Shown here: piece by piece, positions 24,310-34,103 of the stretch
How positions within the stretch are numbered: the first letter of the stretch is position 1
Layout of the letters: each line of letters starts with the position of its first letter
Assembly (NCBI GenBank): GCA_017415715.1
Contig: JAFQFD010000018.1
Coordinates: 1 to 34,369, forward strand
Length of the DNA: 34,369 nucleotides
Source of the DNA: Bacteroidales bacterium
GTDB lineage: Bacteria > Bacteroidota > Bacteroidia > Bacteroidales > UBA932
Direction of reading: 5' to 3'
Notes under the pieces: generated by a model
The model's database searches: none
The model's input: only the letters and a program-made list of their open reading frames with translations
Told to the model about the DNA's origin: nothing
Position numbers and translations under genes: made by a program

Positions 24310-24360
24310 TTTCGTATTTTGAAAGAGTTTTGTATCTTTGTAAGTTAAACAAAGTTTAAC
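24310..24360 (+). promoter_or_regulatory. pdxA promoter with overlapping inverted repeat
   Basis: TATCTTTG at 24333-24340 is an exact -7 box, with TTTC (24310-24313) 19 bases upstream as a one-mismatch -33 box. Starting four bases after the -7 box is GTTAAAC-AAA-GTTTAAC (24344-24360), a perfect 7-bp inverted repeat that would lie on the transcription start. This is a possible operator. The leader to ATG 24427 is about 80 bases. Confidence 0.6.
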
Positions 24361-24426
24361 CTGTCGTCTTTGGCAAGTCTGGCAGGGGTTTGGACAACAT
24401 CGGAATTTAAACATTAACAAGAATAT

Positions 24427-25509
24427 ATGGCAAGGAAATTAGTTGTCGGAATTACGCAGGGTGATGGTAACGGTATCAGCTATGAGGTTATCATCAAGGC
24501 ACTTGCGGATGAGAGGATGCTGGATCTCTGCACTCCGGTGATCTATGGTTCATCGAAGATTTTCGGATTCTATAAGAAGCAGATCCACAATATCGAGCAG
24601 ATCAACACCAATGTGATCAATTCGGCGAAGGATGTGCATCCCAAGAGGGTGAACATCGTGAACTGTCTGCCGGAGAACGTGTTTGTCGAGCCGGGACAGT
24701 CGACTCCTGAGTCGGCGAAGGCTGCGATGACTTCGCTCGAGAGGGCGGTGGCTGACATCAAGGAAGGACATATCGACGTCCTGGTGACAGCGCCGATCAA
24801 CAAGAGGGCGATGGCCGGCGAAGGATTCGGCTACACAGGCCACACAGAATATCTGGAGAAGGAGTTCGGTGTGGATGAAGTGGCGATGATCATGGTGTGT
24901 GACCGCCTGAAGGTCGGAGTGGTGACAGGACATATTCCACTCAAGGACGTGCCTGCACAGCTCACATCGGAGAAGATCCTCAGCAAGCTCCGCCTGATGA
25001 AGTCGTCGCTTCAGAGAGACTTCGGCATCAACGCGCCGAAGATAGCGGTTCTGGGCCTGAATCCGCACTGCGGAGACGGCGGCCTGCTCGGAGACGAGGA
25101 GCAGCAGATCATTCTGCCGGCCATCAAGGCAGCTGCAGCCGAGGATATCATGGCATATGGACCATACTCGGCAGACGGTTTCTTCGGACTTGGAAACTAC
25201 TCGAAGTTCGATGCAGTCCTGGCGATGTACCACGACCAGGGCCTCACACCGTTCAAGGCCCTCGCGTTTGAGGACGGAGTGAACTATACAGCGGGCCTCC
25301 CGATAGTGAGGACATCTCCTGACCATGGAACAGCATACGAGATGGCGGGCCGCGACATGGCGGACCCACGCTCGATGAAAGCGGCGATCTATGCGGCTAT
25401 AGACATCTTCAACAAGAGGGAAGACTACGACGAACTCATAGAAAACCGCATGACCATCAAGGCTCCGGACACAGAGATAAAACCAAAGGGCGGAAGAATC
25501 ATAGAGTAA
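24427..25509 (+). CDS. pdxA: 4-hydroxythreonine-4-phosphate dehydrogenase
   Basis: A 360-aa NAD-dependent enzyme of DXP-dependent vitamin B6 synthesis. It shows 'VGITQGDGNGISYEV' at the start, 'TAPINKRAM' (about 121), the metal-binding His in 'GYTGHTEYL', 'GHIPLKDV', 'NPHCGDGGLLGDEE', 'MYHDQGLTPFKAL' and the C-terminal 'RTSPDHGTAYEMAG'. All metal- and substrate-binding positions are present. It is slightly longer than enterobacterial PdxA (about 330), mostly by an insertion near residues 45-85. Its stop overlaps the start of rnhA by one base (TAATG), so it is the first gene of a coupled pair. An inverted repeat at its transcription start may regulate it. Confidence 0.95.
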   Translation: MARKLVVGITQGDGNGISYEVIIKALADERMLDLCTPVIYGSSKIFGFYKKQIHNIEQINTNVINSAKDVHPKRVNIVNCLPENVFVEPGQSTPESAKAAMTSLERAVADIKEGHIDVLVTAPINKRAMAGEGFGYTGHTEYLEKEFGVDEVAMIMVCDRLKVGVVTGHIPLKDVPAQLTSEKILSKLRLMKSSLQRDFGINAPKIAVLGLNPHCGDGGLLGDEEQQIILPAIKAAAAEDIMAYGPYSADGFFGLGNYSKFDAVLAMYHDQGLTPFKALAFEDGVNYTAGLPIVRTSPDHGTAYEMAGRDMADPRSMKAAIYAAIDIFNKREDYDELIENRMTIKAPDTEIKPKGGRIIE

Positions 25510-26015
25510 TGACAGAGAACCAGCAGGCAAGACCGCCGATTTTCCTGTATACGGACGGAGCGGCGAGCGGCAATCCGGGCCCGGGGGGCTACGGAGTGGT
25601 GCTCAAGTGCGATGGCCACATGAAAGAGATGTCGGAGGGGTTCTGCCTCACTACCAACAACAGGATGGAACTCCTGGCCGTGATCAAGGGCCTGGAGGCC
25701 ATAAAGTGGGACAATGCCGAGGTTCATGTCTACAGCGACTCGTCATATGTGGTCAAGGCCATCAATGAGGGCTGGCTGGAAAACTGGGTGAGGAAGGGCT
25801 TCGCCAAGGTGAAGAACCCGGACCTATGGATGAGGTTCGTGCCCCTTTTGAGGAAGCACAGGGTGGCGTTCCACTGGATCAAGGGCCATGCGGGCCATCC
25901 GGAGAACGAGCGCTGCGACAGGCTTGCCGTAGCGGCGGGCGGAGGAGCGGCCGCACAGGGCGTGCAGCTGCCACCGGACCCGGGATACAAGCCCGAAGAC
26001 GATAAATTGCTATAG
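25509..26015 (+). CDS. rnhA: Ribonuclease HI
   Basis: A 168-aa enzyme that degrades RNA in RNA:DNA hybrids. Active-site carboxylates are in '[16 protein letters not shown]' (Asp16), 'NNRMELLAV' (Glu), 'VYSDSSYV' (Asp) and the late 'NERCDRLA' (Asp), with the loop His in '[10 protein letters not shown]'. A basic protrusion ('[12 protein letters not shown]') is present as in E. coli RNase HI. The C-terminal 25 residues after the last Asp are a Gly/Ala/Pro-rich tail. It overlaps pdxA by one base, and rfbA starts 15 bases later. Confidence 0.95.
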   Translation: MTENQQARPPIFLYTDGAASGNPGPGGYGVVLKCDGHMKEMSEGFCLTTNNRMELLAVIKGLEAIKWDNAEVHVYSDSSYVVKAINEGWLENWVRKGFAKVKNPDLWMRFVPLLRKHRVAFHWIKGHAGHPENERCDRLAVAAGGGAAAQGVQLPPDPGYKPEDDKLL

Positions 26016-26029
26016 TTAACATTCACAAT

Positions 26030-26908
26030 ATGAAAGGAATAGTACTGGCAGGGGGTAGCGGCACACGTCTCTATCCGATTACCAAGGGAGTCAGCAAGCA
26101 GCTCCTTCCGATATTCGACAAGCCGATGGTGTACTACCCGATATCGGTCCTCATGCAGGCCGGCATCAGGGATATCCTCATCATCTCCACCCCTCAGGAC
26201 CTGCCAGGGTTCATGAGACTCCTCGGCGACGGCTCGGACTACGGCGTGAACTTCGCCTATGCCGAGCAGCCGTCTCCGGACGGCCTGGCCCAGGCGTTCA
26301 TAATCGGCGAGGAGTTCATCGGTGAAGACTGCGTATGCATGGTCCTGGGAGACAACATCTTCCACGGCTCAGGCTTCGAGCCTATGCTCCAGAATGCAGC
26401 CAGAAGGGCGGAGAAGGAGGGGTTGGCGACAGTCTTCGGATACTGGGTAAGCAATCCTGAGAGATATGGCGTCGCTGAGTTTGATGCGGAAGGAAACTGC
26501 GTCAGCATCGAGGAGAAGCCGAAGGAGCCTAAGTCGCATTATGCTGTGACCGGACTGTATTTCTATCCGAACAAAGTGGTGGAAGTGGCCAAGGCTGTCA
26601 AGCCGTCGGCAAGAGGCGAGCTGGAGATCACATCAGTCAATCAGGACTTCCTGGAGAACGGACAACTCAAGGTTGAGACCCTCGGAAGAGGATTCGCATG
26701 GCTTGACACCGGCACGCATGACTCCCTCTCGGAAGCGTCGACATTCATAGAAGTGATAGAGAAACGCCAGGGCCTGAAGATCGCATGCCTGGAAGGCATA
26801 GCATTCGAAAAAGGCTGGATATCAGCAGACAAACTGCGCGAACTGGCAGCGCCTATGGCAAAGAATCCATACGGACAATACCTCCTTAACCTGGCAGACC
26901 AGAAATGA
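26030..26908 (+). CDS. rfbA: Glucose-1-phosphate thymidylyltransferase
   Basis: A 292-aa nucleotidyltransferase that makes dTDP-glucose from dTTP and glucose-1-phosphate, the first step to dTDP-L-rhamnose. It shows the nucleotide-binding '[14 protein letters not shown]', 'KPMVYYPI', '[11 protein letters not shown]', the metal-binding Asp in 'VLGDNIFHG', '[11 protein letters not shown]' and '[15 protein letters not shown]'. The length is typical. Its stop overlaps the start of rfbC by four bases (ATGA), and all four rfb genes are joined by such overlaps, so they form one operon. Equal to rmlA in other nomenclature. Confidence 0.97.
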   Translation: MKGIVLAGGSGTRLYPITKGVSKQLLPIFDKPMVYYPISVLMQAGIRDILIISTPQDLPGFMRLLGDGSDYGVNFAYAEQPSPDGLAQAFIIGEEFIGEDCVCMVLGDNIFHGSGFEPMLQNAARRAEKEGLATVFGYWVSNPERYGVAEFDAEGNCVSIEEKPKEPKSHYAVTGLYFYPNKVVEVAKAVKPSARGELEITSVNQDFLENGQLKVETLGRGFAWLDTGTHDSLSEASTFIEVIEKRQGLKIACLEGIAFEKGWISADKLRELAAPMAKNPYGQYLLNLADQK

Positions 26909-27447
26909 AGATAATAGAAACAGAAATACAGGGCCTGTTCATCATCGAGCCTGATGTCTACGGAGACAGCCGCGGATATTTCTTCGAGTCGTTCAACAAG
27001 AGGAGATTCGAAGAACAGACCGGCATAAACGTGGATTTCGTGCAGGACAATGAGAGCCGTTCGACATATGGCGTAGTGCGCGGGCTGCACTTCCAAAGGC
27101 CGCCGCACGCGCAGGCGAAGCTGGTGCGCGTGGTAAGCGGACGCGTGCTGGACGTGGCGGTGGACCTGCGTGAAGGCTCGCCGACATACGGCAAGCATGT
27201 GGCAGTGGAACTCTCTGGAGAAAATCATCGCCAGGTGTTCATACCGAAAGGCTTCGCCCATGGATTCAGCGTACTCTCGGAAGAGGCGGTGTTCCAGTAT
27301 AAATGTGACGATTACTATGCTCCGGAGACAGAAGGAGCAGTTGCATGGGACGATCCTGACATAGCCATAGACTGGAGGATCCCTGCAGACGACATGATAC
27401 TGTCCGAAAAAGACAAGAAACATCCAAGACTGTCAGAATTGAAATGA
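26905..27447 (+). CDS. rfbC: dTDP-4-dehydrorhamnose 3,5-epimerase
   Basis: A 180-aa cupin-fold epimerase, third step of dTDP-rhamnose synthesis. It has '[10 protein letters not shown]', the catalytic His in '[15 protein letters not shown]', '[22 protein letters not shown]', and the Tyr-containing '[10 protein letters not shown]' and '[13 protein letters not shown]'. The length is normal. It sits between rfbA and rfbD with four-base overlaps on both sides. Confidence 0.97.
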   Translation: MKIIETEIQGLFIIEPDVYGDSRGYFFESFNKRRFEEQTGINVDFVQDNESRSTYGVVRGLHFQRPPHAQAKLVRVVSGRVLDVAVDLREGSPTYGKHVAVELSGENHRQVFIPKGFAHGFSVLSEEAVFQYKCDDYYAPETEGAVAWDDPDIAIDWRIPADDMILSEKDKKHPRLSELK

Positions 27448-28307
27448 AGATATTGGTAACAGGAGCAAAAGGTCAGCTGGGCACCGAGATTATGGCCCGT
27501 GCAGAGGCTTCCAGACACACATATGTGTTCACAGATGTGCTGGAAGACGCTGCAAAGGGCATTCTGCAGCTCGACATAACTGACCCGAATGCCATTCCGG
27601 CTGATGTTGATGTGATCATCAACTGTGCGGCATACACCGATGTCAACAGAGCGGAGTCCGACGAACAGACCGCCATGAAGGTGAATGCTCTCGCGCCGGC
27701 TTTGCTGGCAAAGGCTGCGAAGGCGTCCGGAGCGCTCCTGATACACATATCCACAGATTATGTGTTCGACGGAAAAACAGACCGTCCATACCGTGAAAAT
27801 GATCCCGCAGTGCCGTTGAGCGCATATGGACGTACGAAACTGGCAGGGGAGAAGGCCATAGAGGCGGAAGGATGCAGATATATGATATTCCGCACGGCGT
27901 GGCTATACAGCAACCATGGCAGGAACTTCTTCCTCACAATGGCGCGCCTGACTGCCGAGAAACAGGAGGTAAATGTAGTAGACGACCAGAGGGGAACCCC
28001 GACATATGCGGGCGACCTTGCAGACCTTATATATAATATAGTAGAGAATGGCAACCTCGCGGCGACGGGAACATACCACTATACAGATGAGGGAGACTGC
28101 ACCTGGTACGAATTCGCAAAAGCGATAAACGACATGCTCGGACACGGCTGCAGTGTGAGGCCATGCCGCACCGAGGACTATCCGTCCCCGGCGGCCCGCC
28201 CGGCCTGCTCGGTCCTTGACAAGACAAAAGTGAAAGAGACTTTCGGCATAGAGATCCCGCACTGGCGCGACTCTCTGGCCAAAGCTGTAAACAATATGAA
28301 ATTATGA
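27444..28307 (+). CDS. rfbD: dTDP-4-dehydrorhamnose reductase
   Basis: A 287-aa short-chain reductase of the extended type, giving dTDP-L-rhamnose. It shows the Rossmann 'LVTGAKGQLG' at the N-terminus, 'DVIINCAAYTDVNRAE', the 'STDYVFDG' strand, the catalytic Tyr-x-x-x-Lys in 'AYGRTKLAGE', and the substrate-side 'FRTAWLYSNHGRNFFLTM' and 'DDQRGTPTY'. It overlaps rfbC and rfbB by four bases each. Confidence 0.97.
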   Translation: MKILVTGAKGQLGTEIMARAEASRHTYVFTDVLEDAAKGILQLDITDPNAIPADVDVIINCAAYTDVNRAESDEQTAMKVNALAPALLAKAAKASGALLIHISTDYVFDGKTDRPYRENDPAVPLSAYGRTKLAGEKAIEAEGCRYMIFRTAWLYSNHGRNFFLTMARLTAEKQEVNVVDDQRGTPTYAGDLADLIYNIVENGNLAATGTYHYTDEGDCTWYEFAKAINDMLGHGCSVRPCRTEDYPSPAARPACSVLDKTKVKETFGIEIPHWRDSLAKAVNNMKL

Positions 28308-29362
28308 GGAATATACTGGTCACCGGCGGTGCCGGATTCATAGGAAGTCACCTCGTGAGGCTTCTGGTGAACAAATATCCGGATTACAGGATAGTCAATC
28401 TTGACGCCCTGACATATGCGGGAAACCTTGAGAATCTCCGTGATGTCGAAGGTATGCCGAACTATACTTTCGTCAAAGGCGACATATGTGACTATGAACT
28501 GGTTACACGTCTTTTCCGAGAGTATGACATCAATGGTGTCATACACCTCGCTGCCGAGAGCCATGTGGACCGTTCCATCACGGATCCGTTCACATTCGCC
28601 CGCACTAACGTGCTCGGCACGCTGACGCTCCTTCAGGCTGCGAAGGAATACTGGAAGCAGCCGTCGGACGCTCCACGCCGCTTCTATCATGTGAGTACTG
28701 ATGAAGTGTATGGCGCGCTGGAGGCGGCCGGCACATTCTTCACGGAGGAAACCAGGTATGATCCGCACAGTCCATACAGCGCTTCGAAGGCGTCATCTGA
28801 CCATTTCGTGAGAGCATTCCATGACACATACGGTCTTCCGACAGTGATCTCCAACTGCTCGAACAATTATGGTCCATACCAGTTCCCGGAGAAGCTTATC
28901 CCATTGTTCATCAATAATATACGTCTCGGTAAGAAACTTCCGGTATACGGCAAGGGCGAGAACGTTCGCGACTGGCTTTATGTCGAGGACCATGCACGCG
29001 CGATAGACCTCATATTCCATGAGGGAAAAGACGGAGATACGTATAATATAGGCGGATTCAACGAGTGGAAGAACATAGATCTGATCACTGTCCTTGTGAC
29101 TGCGGTGGATTGTCTGCTGGGCAATCCGGAGGGACACAGCATGGACCTCATAACGTTTGTCACAGACCGTCCGGGACACGATGCCCGATATGCTATCGAT
29201 GCCAGCAAGCTGCAGGACGAGCTCGGCTGGGAACCTTCGCTCCAGTTCGAGGAAGGCCTCATAAAGACCGTTCAGTGGTATCTGGACAACCAGGAATGGA
29301 TGGACAGGGTCACAAGCGGCGACTACATGGAATATTACAACAATATGTATAATAACAGATAA
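28304..29362 (+). CDS. rfbB: dTDP-glucose 4,6-dehydratase
   Basis: A 352-aa extended short-chain dehydratase, second step of dTDP-rhamnose synthesis. It shows the 'VTGGAGFIGSHLVR' Rossmann start, 'LDALTYAGNLENL', 'HLAAESHVDRSI', the catalytic region 'STDEVYG', the Tyr-Lys pair in 'PYSASKASSDHFVRA', 'SNNYGPYQFPEKLIP' and 'RDWLYVEDHARAI'. It is the last gene of the rfb operon (order A-C-D-B). The barrel protein gene starts 13 bases after its stop. Confidence 0.97.
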   Translation: MRNILVTGGAGFIGSHLVRLLVNKYPDYRIVNLDALTYAGNLENLRDVEGMPNYTFVKGDICDYELVTRLFREYDINGVIHLAAESHVDRSITDPFTFARTNVLGTLTLLQAAKEYWKQPSDAPRRFYHVSTDEVYGALEAAGTFFTEETRYDPHSPYSASKASSDHFVRAFHDTYGLPTVISNCSNNYGPYQFPEKLIPLFINNIRLGKKLPVYGKGENVRDWLYVEDHARAIDLIFHEGKDGDTYNIGGFNEWKNIDLITVLVTAVDCLLGNPEGHSMDLITFVTDRPGHDARYAIDASKLQDELGWEPSLQFEEGLIKTVQWYLDNQEWMDRVTSGDYMEYYNNMYNNR

Positions 29363-29374
29363 AAATATAGAACT

Positions 29375-30172
29375 ATGAAACAGCGTATTCTTGCGGCCGC
29401 ACTGGCCCTTCTGTTCCTTGCGTCATTCAGCGCTGACGCGCAGAACGTCCGCCCGGTACGTCCGGGCCACTCCCACGGCGAAGGCGCCTTCCGTGGCATC
29501 GGCCTCACCTTCGGCTATGTCAACTCGTCCTACAGGACCGTTGACCTCGCCACAGACGAGCCAACCGGCTCGGGTCTCCTTCATGGCTTCACAGTAGGCC
29601 TGACCAAGGACTTCACACTCCTTCCTCACGCCCTGTATTTCCAGACAGGACTCAACTACATCTATCAGAACGACCCTCGCAACGAGACCGTCAAGGTTCC
29701 GGCTACAGACCTGGCTATCAGGGTGGTAGGCGACAGGGAAGAGCATCATCTCGGCATTCCTTTGAGACTGAAGTACGACCTTCATGCATTCGACAGGATC
29801 GGGTTCACTTTCGATGCCGGCCCGACACTTCTCATGGGTCTTTCGTCAAAGTACAAATACCGCACACGTCTTGCCGAAAGCTCGATCACATCAGTGGACT
29901 ACAACCTTTACAACCAGAAGGTTGACGTGAAAGGAGCATCGTCGACCTTCGATCTTGAAGACTGGATGGAGGCAACCGGAATGTATCCCGAAGGAAAGCT
30001 CGGCAGATTCGATATCATGCTCGGAGCGTCAGTGGGCGCGAACTTCTTCCATCTGCTGGAAGTGCGCCTCGGATATGACTGGGGACTCATCAACAGGTAT
30101 CGCAAGGACGTCGCTGACATGTACAGCATGCACCGCGGACAGTTCACTTTGAGCGTAGGAATCCGCTTTTAG
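29375..30172 (+). CDS. Outer-membrane beta-barrel protein (OMP_b-brl-like)
   Basis: A 265-aa protein with a Sec signal peptide (cleaved after SADAQ, residue 23). The mature part has the alternating pattern of a small porin-like barrel: 'GIGLTFGYVNSSYR', 'LYFQTGLNYIYQND', 'LGIPLRLKYDL', 'GFTFDAGPTLLMG', 'IMLGASVGANFF', 'VRLGYDWGLINRY', and the final strand 'FTLSVGIRF' ending in Phe. The 'GIPLRLKY' strand is typical of the PF13568 family. No catalytic site is visible. It follows rfbB closely and may ride on its transcript; secA follows 63 bases later with its own promoter box. Confidence 0.78.
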   Translation: MKQRILAAALALLFLASFSADAQNVRPVRPGHSHGEGAFRGIGLTFGYVNSSYRTVDLATDEPTGSGLLHGFTVGLTKDFTLLPHALYFQTGLNYIYQNDPRNETVKVPATDLAIRVVGDREEHHLGIPLRLKYDLHAFDRIGFTFDAGPTLLMGLSSKYKYRTRLAESSITSVDYNLYNQKVDVKGASSTFDLEDWMEATGMYPEGKLGRFDIMLGASVGANFFHLLEVRLGYDWGLINRYRKDVADMYSMHRGQFTLSVGIRF

Positions 30173-30192
30173 GAATATTTATATATTTTCAC

Positions 30193-30200
30193 TATTTTTG
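30193..30200 (+). promoter_or_regulatory. -7 box for secA
   Basis: TATTTTTG (exact TAnnTTTG), 35 bases upstream of ATG 30236. No clear TTTG box lies at the expected upstream distance, only TTTT near 30167-30170. Confidence 0.45.
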
Positions 30201-30235
30201 CAGGCTGTAAAAATGTGAAATTTAAAAGATAAGAT

Positions 30236-33200
30236 ATGGGATTTACTGACCTGTTCAAGAAAATATTCGGAACAAAGGCCGAGAGGGACCTCAAGCAGCT
30301 CAAGCCAGTGCTTGCCAAGGTCCTTGCGGCGTATGATGAGATAGACAAGCTTGACAACGACCAGCTCAGAGCAAAGTGCGATGAGCTCAAGGCGAAGATC
30401 CGCGAAGCGATCGCAGCCGACGAGCAGCGCATCGCGCAGATCTCGGAAGAGCTGGAGACAGATCTTCCTGTCGAGCAGAAGGAAGCGCTCGCCACAGAGT
30501 CTGACAAGCTTGTGAAGAAAGTCGACGAGACCATAGAGAAGGTTCTCGAAGAGATTCTGCCTGAGGCGTTTGCGATCATGAAGTCGACAGCGCGCCGTTT
30601 CAAGGAAAACTCTGAGATCATGGTCAAGGCGACACAGTTTGACCGCAACCTCAGCACCACCAAGGAGTTCGTCAGGATCGAAGGTGACTATGCCATCTGG
30701 CAGAACCACTGGATGGCCGGAGGCAACGAGATCACATGGGACATGGTCCACTATGACGTACAGCTCATCGGCGGTATCGTTCTCCATCAGGGAAAGATCG
30801 CCGAGATGGCGACGGGAGAGGGTAAGACCCTCGTGGCTACTCTCCCTGTGTTCCTCAATGCGTTGGCCGGCAAGGGAGTCCATGTGGTCACAGTCAACGA
30901 CTACCTCTCTAAGCGAGACTCAGAGTGGATGGGACCTCTCTACATGTTCCACGGTCTCTCTGTAGACTGCATCGACAAGCACGAGCCTAACAGCGAGGCG
31001 CGCCGCAAGGCATATGCATGCAACATCACATTCGGTACGAACAACGAGTTCGGTTTCGACTACCTCCGCGACAACATGGCGGTGGCGATGGGCGACCTGG
31101 TGCAGCGCAAGCATCATTTCGCAATCGTCGACGAGGTCGACTCAGTGCTCATCGACGACGCACGTACTCCGCTCATCATCTCAGGTCCGGTGCCGAGAGG
31201 CGAGGACCAGCAGTTCGTCGAGTACAAGCCGCTCGTGGAGCGTCTCTATAACACCCAGAAGGCACTCGTCAACACCCTCCTCAATGATGCCAAGAAGCTC
31301 ATCGCGGCAGGCAACGAGAAGGACGGCGGAGTGCTCCTCTTCAGAGCATACAAGGGATATCCTAAATATAAGCCTCTCATCAAGTTCCTCAGCGAGCCGG
31401 GCATGAAGCAGCTCCTCCAGAAAGTGGAGAACTACTACATCCAGGACAACGAACGCGAGATGCCTTTCATCACCGACGAGCTTTACTTCGTGGTGAGCGA
31501 GAAGCAGCACAGCGTGGACATGACCGACAAGGGACGCGACCTTATCACAGGCAACCTCGAAGACCCTAACTTCTTCGTCCTTCCGGACGTGGGAGCGGCT
31601 GTTGCAGAGGTGCAGAAGTCGTCGCTTTCGGCAGAGGAGAAGCAGGTGAAGAAGGATGAGATCTATGCGGACTTCGCTCTTAAGTCTGAGCGCGTGCACA
31701 CTGTGACTCAGCTCCTTAAGGCCTATACGATGTTCGACAGGGAGATCGACTATATCATCGCAGACGGCAAGATCAAGATCGTCGACGAGCAGACCGGCCG
31801 TATCATGGAGGGACGCCGCTGGAGCGACGGACTCCATCAGGCTGTCGAGGCGAAGGAGAACGTGAAGGTCGAGGCTGCGACACAGACATTCGCGACCATC
31901 ACCCTCCAGAACTATTTCCGTATGTACCACAAGCTTTCGGGTATGACCGGTACTGCGGAGACTGAGGCAGGCGAGTTCTGGTCTATCTACAAGCTCGATG
32001 TTGTGGTGATCCCTACCAACAGGCCTATAGCCCGCATCGACCAGAACGACCTCATCTACAAGACAAAGAAGGCGAAATATGACGCTGTCATAGCAAAAGT
32101 AATAGAACTCACAGGCCAGGGCCGTCCGGTGCTCGTCGGTACGACTGACGTCGAGACCTCCGAGCTCCTGAGCCGCATGCTCCGCCTGCGCGGCATCCAG
32201 CACCAGGTGCTGAACGCCAAGCAGCATGCGCGTGAGGCTGAGGTGGTTGCGCATGCCGGAAAGGCCGGCACAGTGACCATAGCGACCAACATGGCCGGTC
32301 GTGGTACCGATATCAAGCTGCCGGACGAAGTGAAGGCAGCGGGCGGACTTGCGATCATCGGTACAGAGCGTCACGACAGCCGTCGCGTGGACCGTCAGCT
32401 CCGCGGACGTTCGGGACGTCAGGGAGACCCGGGTTCATCCATCTTCTATGTGTCGCTTGAGGACAAGCTCATGCGTCTCTTCGGATCGGAGAAGATCGCA
32501 GGAGTTGTCGACAGGCTCGGCATGGAGGAAGGCGAGGCTCTCGAGCACAGCATGCTCAGCAGCTCTATCGAGAGGGCCCAGAAGAAGGTCGAGGAGAACA
32601 ACTTCGGCATCCGTAAGAGACTCCTCGAGTATGACGACATCATGAACTCGCAGCGTGAGGTGATCTACACCAAGAGACGCAATGCGCTCTCTGGAGAAAG
32701 AGTGGAGATCGACGTGATGAACATGATGCAGGACATCGCGCACATCCTTCTCGAGAAGTCGGAGGGAATGCCATATGAGGAGTTCTCTGAATATGTGATG
32801 TCTGCGCTTTCTGTGGAGCCTGGCTTCACAGAAGAGGAGTATGCAAAGGGCAAGATCGAGGAACTCGAGGCCAAGCTTTGCGAGAACATGCTCGTGACAC
32901 ACCGCCGCCGTATGGACACCATCATCCAGAGGACCATGCCTATACTCAAGGACATCGCGGAGAAGAATGCCGCAATGCCTGACGACGCAATGATCCGCAT
33001 TCCGGTTTCGGACGGACGCAAGGTATATCCTGTGGTATTGAACATCAAGAAGGCTGTGGAGACAGAGGGACGCGAGCTCATACGCGCGATCAGCAAGAGC
33101 ATCGTCCTCTTCCGCATCGACGACTGCTGGAAGGAGCATCTGCGTGACATGGACGACCTCAAGCAGTCCGTGCAGAATGCAACTTACGAGCAGAAGGATC

Positions 33201-33514
33201 CTCTCCTCATCTATAAGTTCGAGAGTTTCAACCTCTTCAGCCAGATGCTCGAGGACATGAACAAGGACGTTCTTGCGTTCCTTCTCAGGGCTCACATCCC
33301 GCTCAGGGACGGCAACACAGCCCAGGCTCCTGCGCAGCCGCGCAAGCCTGACATGAGCCAGATGAACACAAGCAGGACTGACCTCGTGACCAACGGAGGC
33401 GAGCCTAAGAGCAGAATGCCTGTACACGTGGAGAAGCAGGTGGGCCGTAACGACCCATGTCCATGCGGCTCAGGCAAGAAATTCAAGAACTGCCACGGCA
33501 AGCCGCAGGCATAA
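30236..33514 (+). CDS. secA: Preprotein translocase ATPase SecA
   Basis: A 1092-aa motor that drives unfolded preproteins through SecYEG at the inner membrane. It begins '[13 protein letters not shown]'. The Walker A is 'MATGEGKT', the DEAD-type box II lies in '[21 protein letters not shown]', and '[14 protein letters not shown]', '[12 protein letters not shown]' and '[14 protein letters not shown]' complete the helicase motifs. The C-terminus carries the zinc-binding SEC-C motif '[17 protein letters not shown]'. The protein is about 190 residues longer than E. coli SecA (901), mainly a helical insertion near residues 45-105 and another near 340-450 ('[13 protein letters not shown]'), as usual in Bacteroidota. 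A tandem dispersed repeat follows the stop directly. Confidence 0.97.
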   Translation: MGFTDLFKKIFGTKAERDLKQLKPVLAKVLAAYDEIDKLDNDQLRAKCDELKAKIREAIAADEQRIAQISEELETDLPVEQKEALATESDKLVKKVDETIEKVLEEILPEAFAIMKSTARRFKENSEIMVKATQFDRNLSTTKEFVRIEGDYAIWQNHWMAGGNEITWDMVHYDVQLIGGIVLHQGKIAEMATGEGKTLVATLPVFLNALAGKGVHVVTVNDYLSKRDSEWMGPLYMFHGLSVDCIDKHEPNSEARRKAYACNITFGTNNEFGFDYLRDNMAVAMGDLVQRKHHFAIVDEVDSVLIDDARTPLIISGPVPRGEDQQFVEYKPLVERLYNTQKALVNTLLNDAKKLIAAGNEKDGGVLLFRAYKGYPKYKPLIKFLSEPGMKQLLQKVENYYIQDNEREMPFITDELYFVVSEKQHSVDMTDKGRDLITGNLEDPNFFVLPDVGAAVAEVQKSSLSAEEKQVKKDEIYADFALKSERVHTVTQLLKAYTMFDREIDYIIADGKIKIVDEQTGRIMEGRRWSDGLHQAVEAKENVKVEAATQTFATITLQNYFRMYHKLSGMTGTAETEAGEFWSIYKLDVVVIPTNRPIARIDQNDLIYKTKKAKYDAVIAKVIELTGQGRPVLVGTTDVETSELLSRMLRLRGIQHQVLNAKQHAREAEVVAHAGKAGTVTIATNMAGRGTDIKLPDEVKAAGGLAIIGTERHDSRRVDRQLRGRSGRQGDPGSSIFYVSLEDKLMRLFGSEKIAGVVDRLGMEEGEALEHSMLSSSIERAQKKVEENNFGIRKRLLEYDDIMNSQREVIYTKRRNALSGERVEIDVMNMMQDIAHILLEKSEGMPYEEFSEYVMSALSVEPGFTEEEYAKGKIEELEAKLCENMLVTHRRRMDTIIQRTMPILKDIAEKNAAMPDDAMIRIPVSDGRKVYPVVLNIKKAVETEGRELIRAISKSIVLFRIDDCWKEHLRDMDDLKQSVQNATYEQKDPLLIYKFESFNLFSQMLEDMNKDVLAFLLRAHIPLRDGNTAQAPAQPRKPDMSQMNTSRTDLVTNGGEPKSRMPVHVEKQVGRNDPCPCGSGKKFKNCHGKPQA

Positions 33515-33582
33515 CCCGTCATCCCCGGCTTGACCGGGAAACTCATTTGACCCGTCATCCCCGGCTTGACCGGGGATCTCAT
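33515..33582. repeat. Two tandem copies of a palindromic dispersed repeat after secA
   Basis: Two near-identical 32-base copies (33515-33546 and 33551-33582) lie 36 bases apart, each with CCCCGG-CTTGA-CCGGGG-like arms; the first has CCGGGA. I recognise the family as the widespread repeat whose translation reads 'RHPRLDRGS'. It starts at the base after the secA stop. The hairpins may act as a terminator for secA, though no T-run follows. Confidence 0.85.
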
Positions 33583-33603
33583 AACGAAGTAATTTACAAC
33601 AAA

Positions 33604-34035
33604 ATGAATATGGCAAAAACAGAACCAATCGTAAACGTAAACTCAATCAGCCGCATCTCGGCCGGCACAGTCATCAAGGGAGAAGTCTTCTCACCGAATG
33701 ACATCCGCATCGACGGAACCTTCGAGGGAAGGATCCAGTCAAAGGGCCGCGTGGTTGTAGGTGAGTCAGCTGTCATCAAGGGTGACATCGTGTGCGAGAA
33801 CATCGACCTCTGGGGCAAGGTGGAGGGCAACCTCTTCGTGAAGGACACCCTCGCCCTCAAGGAAGGCTGTGTGATCACAGGCAATCTCCACATCCGCCGT
33901 CTCGCAGTAGAGCTCGGAGCAACATTCAACGGCAACTGCAAGACCATCACTGAGGCAGAGTTCAACAAACTCTCCGGCATGGAAGTACCACCCCAGCAGC
34001 CAAAACCAGCATCACAGCAGGTAAGAGCAAACTAA
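33604..34035 (+). CDS. Bactofilin family protein
   Basis: A 143-aa protein forming a single right-handed beta-helix of the bactofilin (PF04519) type. The repeated pattern 'GTVIKGEVFSPNDIRIDGTFEGRI', 'VVVGESAVIKGDIVCENIDLWGKVEGNL', 'LALKEGCVITGNLHIRRLAVELGATFNG' has Gly and hydrophobic positions every 5-6 residues. Flexible tails flank it: MNMAKTEPIVN in front and a Pro/Gln-rich end. Bactofilins polymerise without nucleotides into cytoskeletal scaffolds for cell-shape or envelope enzymes. The open frame extends upstream to 33457, but that part is secA sequence and the repeat, so I start at ATG 33604 (33610 is the alternative). A strong terminator follows. Confidence 0.9.
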   Translation: MNMAKTEPIVNVNSISRISAGTVIKGEVFSPNDIRIDGTFEGRIQSKGRVVVGESAVIKGDIVCENIDLWGKVEGNLFVKDTLALKEGCVITGNLHIRRLAVELGATFNGNCKTITEAEFNKLSGMEVPPQQPKPASQQVRAN

Positions 34036-34060
34036 CCTCCCCGAGCGGGAAATTAAAACA

Positions 34061-34102
34061 AAAACGACAGGAGCGACATTGATGTCACTCCTGTCGTTTT
34101 TT
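34061..34102. terminator. Bidirectional terminator shared by bactofilin gene and tmRNA
   Basis: A 13-bp perfect stem AAAACGACAGGAG (34061-34073) pairs with CTCCTGTCGTTTT (34088-34100), with inner GACAT/ATGTC. T-runs follow on both sides (to 34102 on the plus strand; TTTTTGTTTT on the minus strand). It starts 26 bases after the bactofilin stop and one base from the tmRNA 3' end. Confidence 0.93.
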
Positions 34103-34103
34103 G

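Noticed and set aside
31181-32374. 397-codon minus-strand frame opposite secA
   Set aside because: It is antisense to the conserved SecA motor domain and has no family features. It is the result of biased codon use.
33457-33603. Longer bactofilin start at 33457
   Set aside because: That segment is the end of secA plus the dispersed repeat, giving the tell-tale RHPRLDRGS translation.
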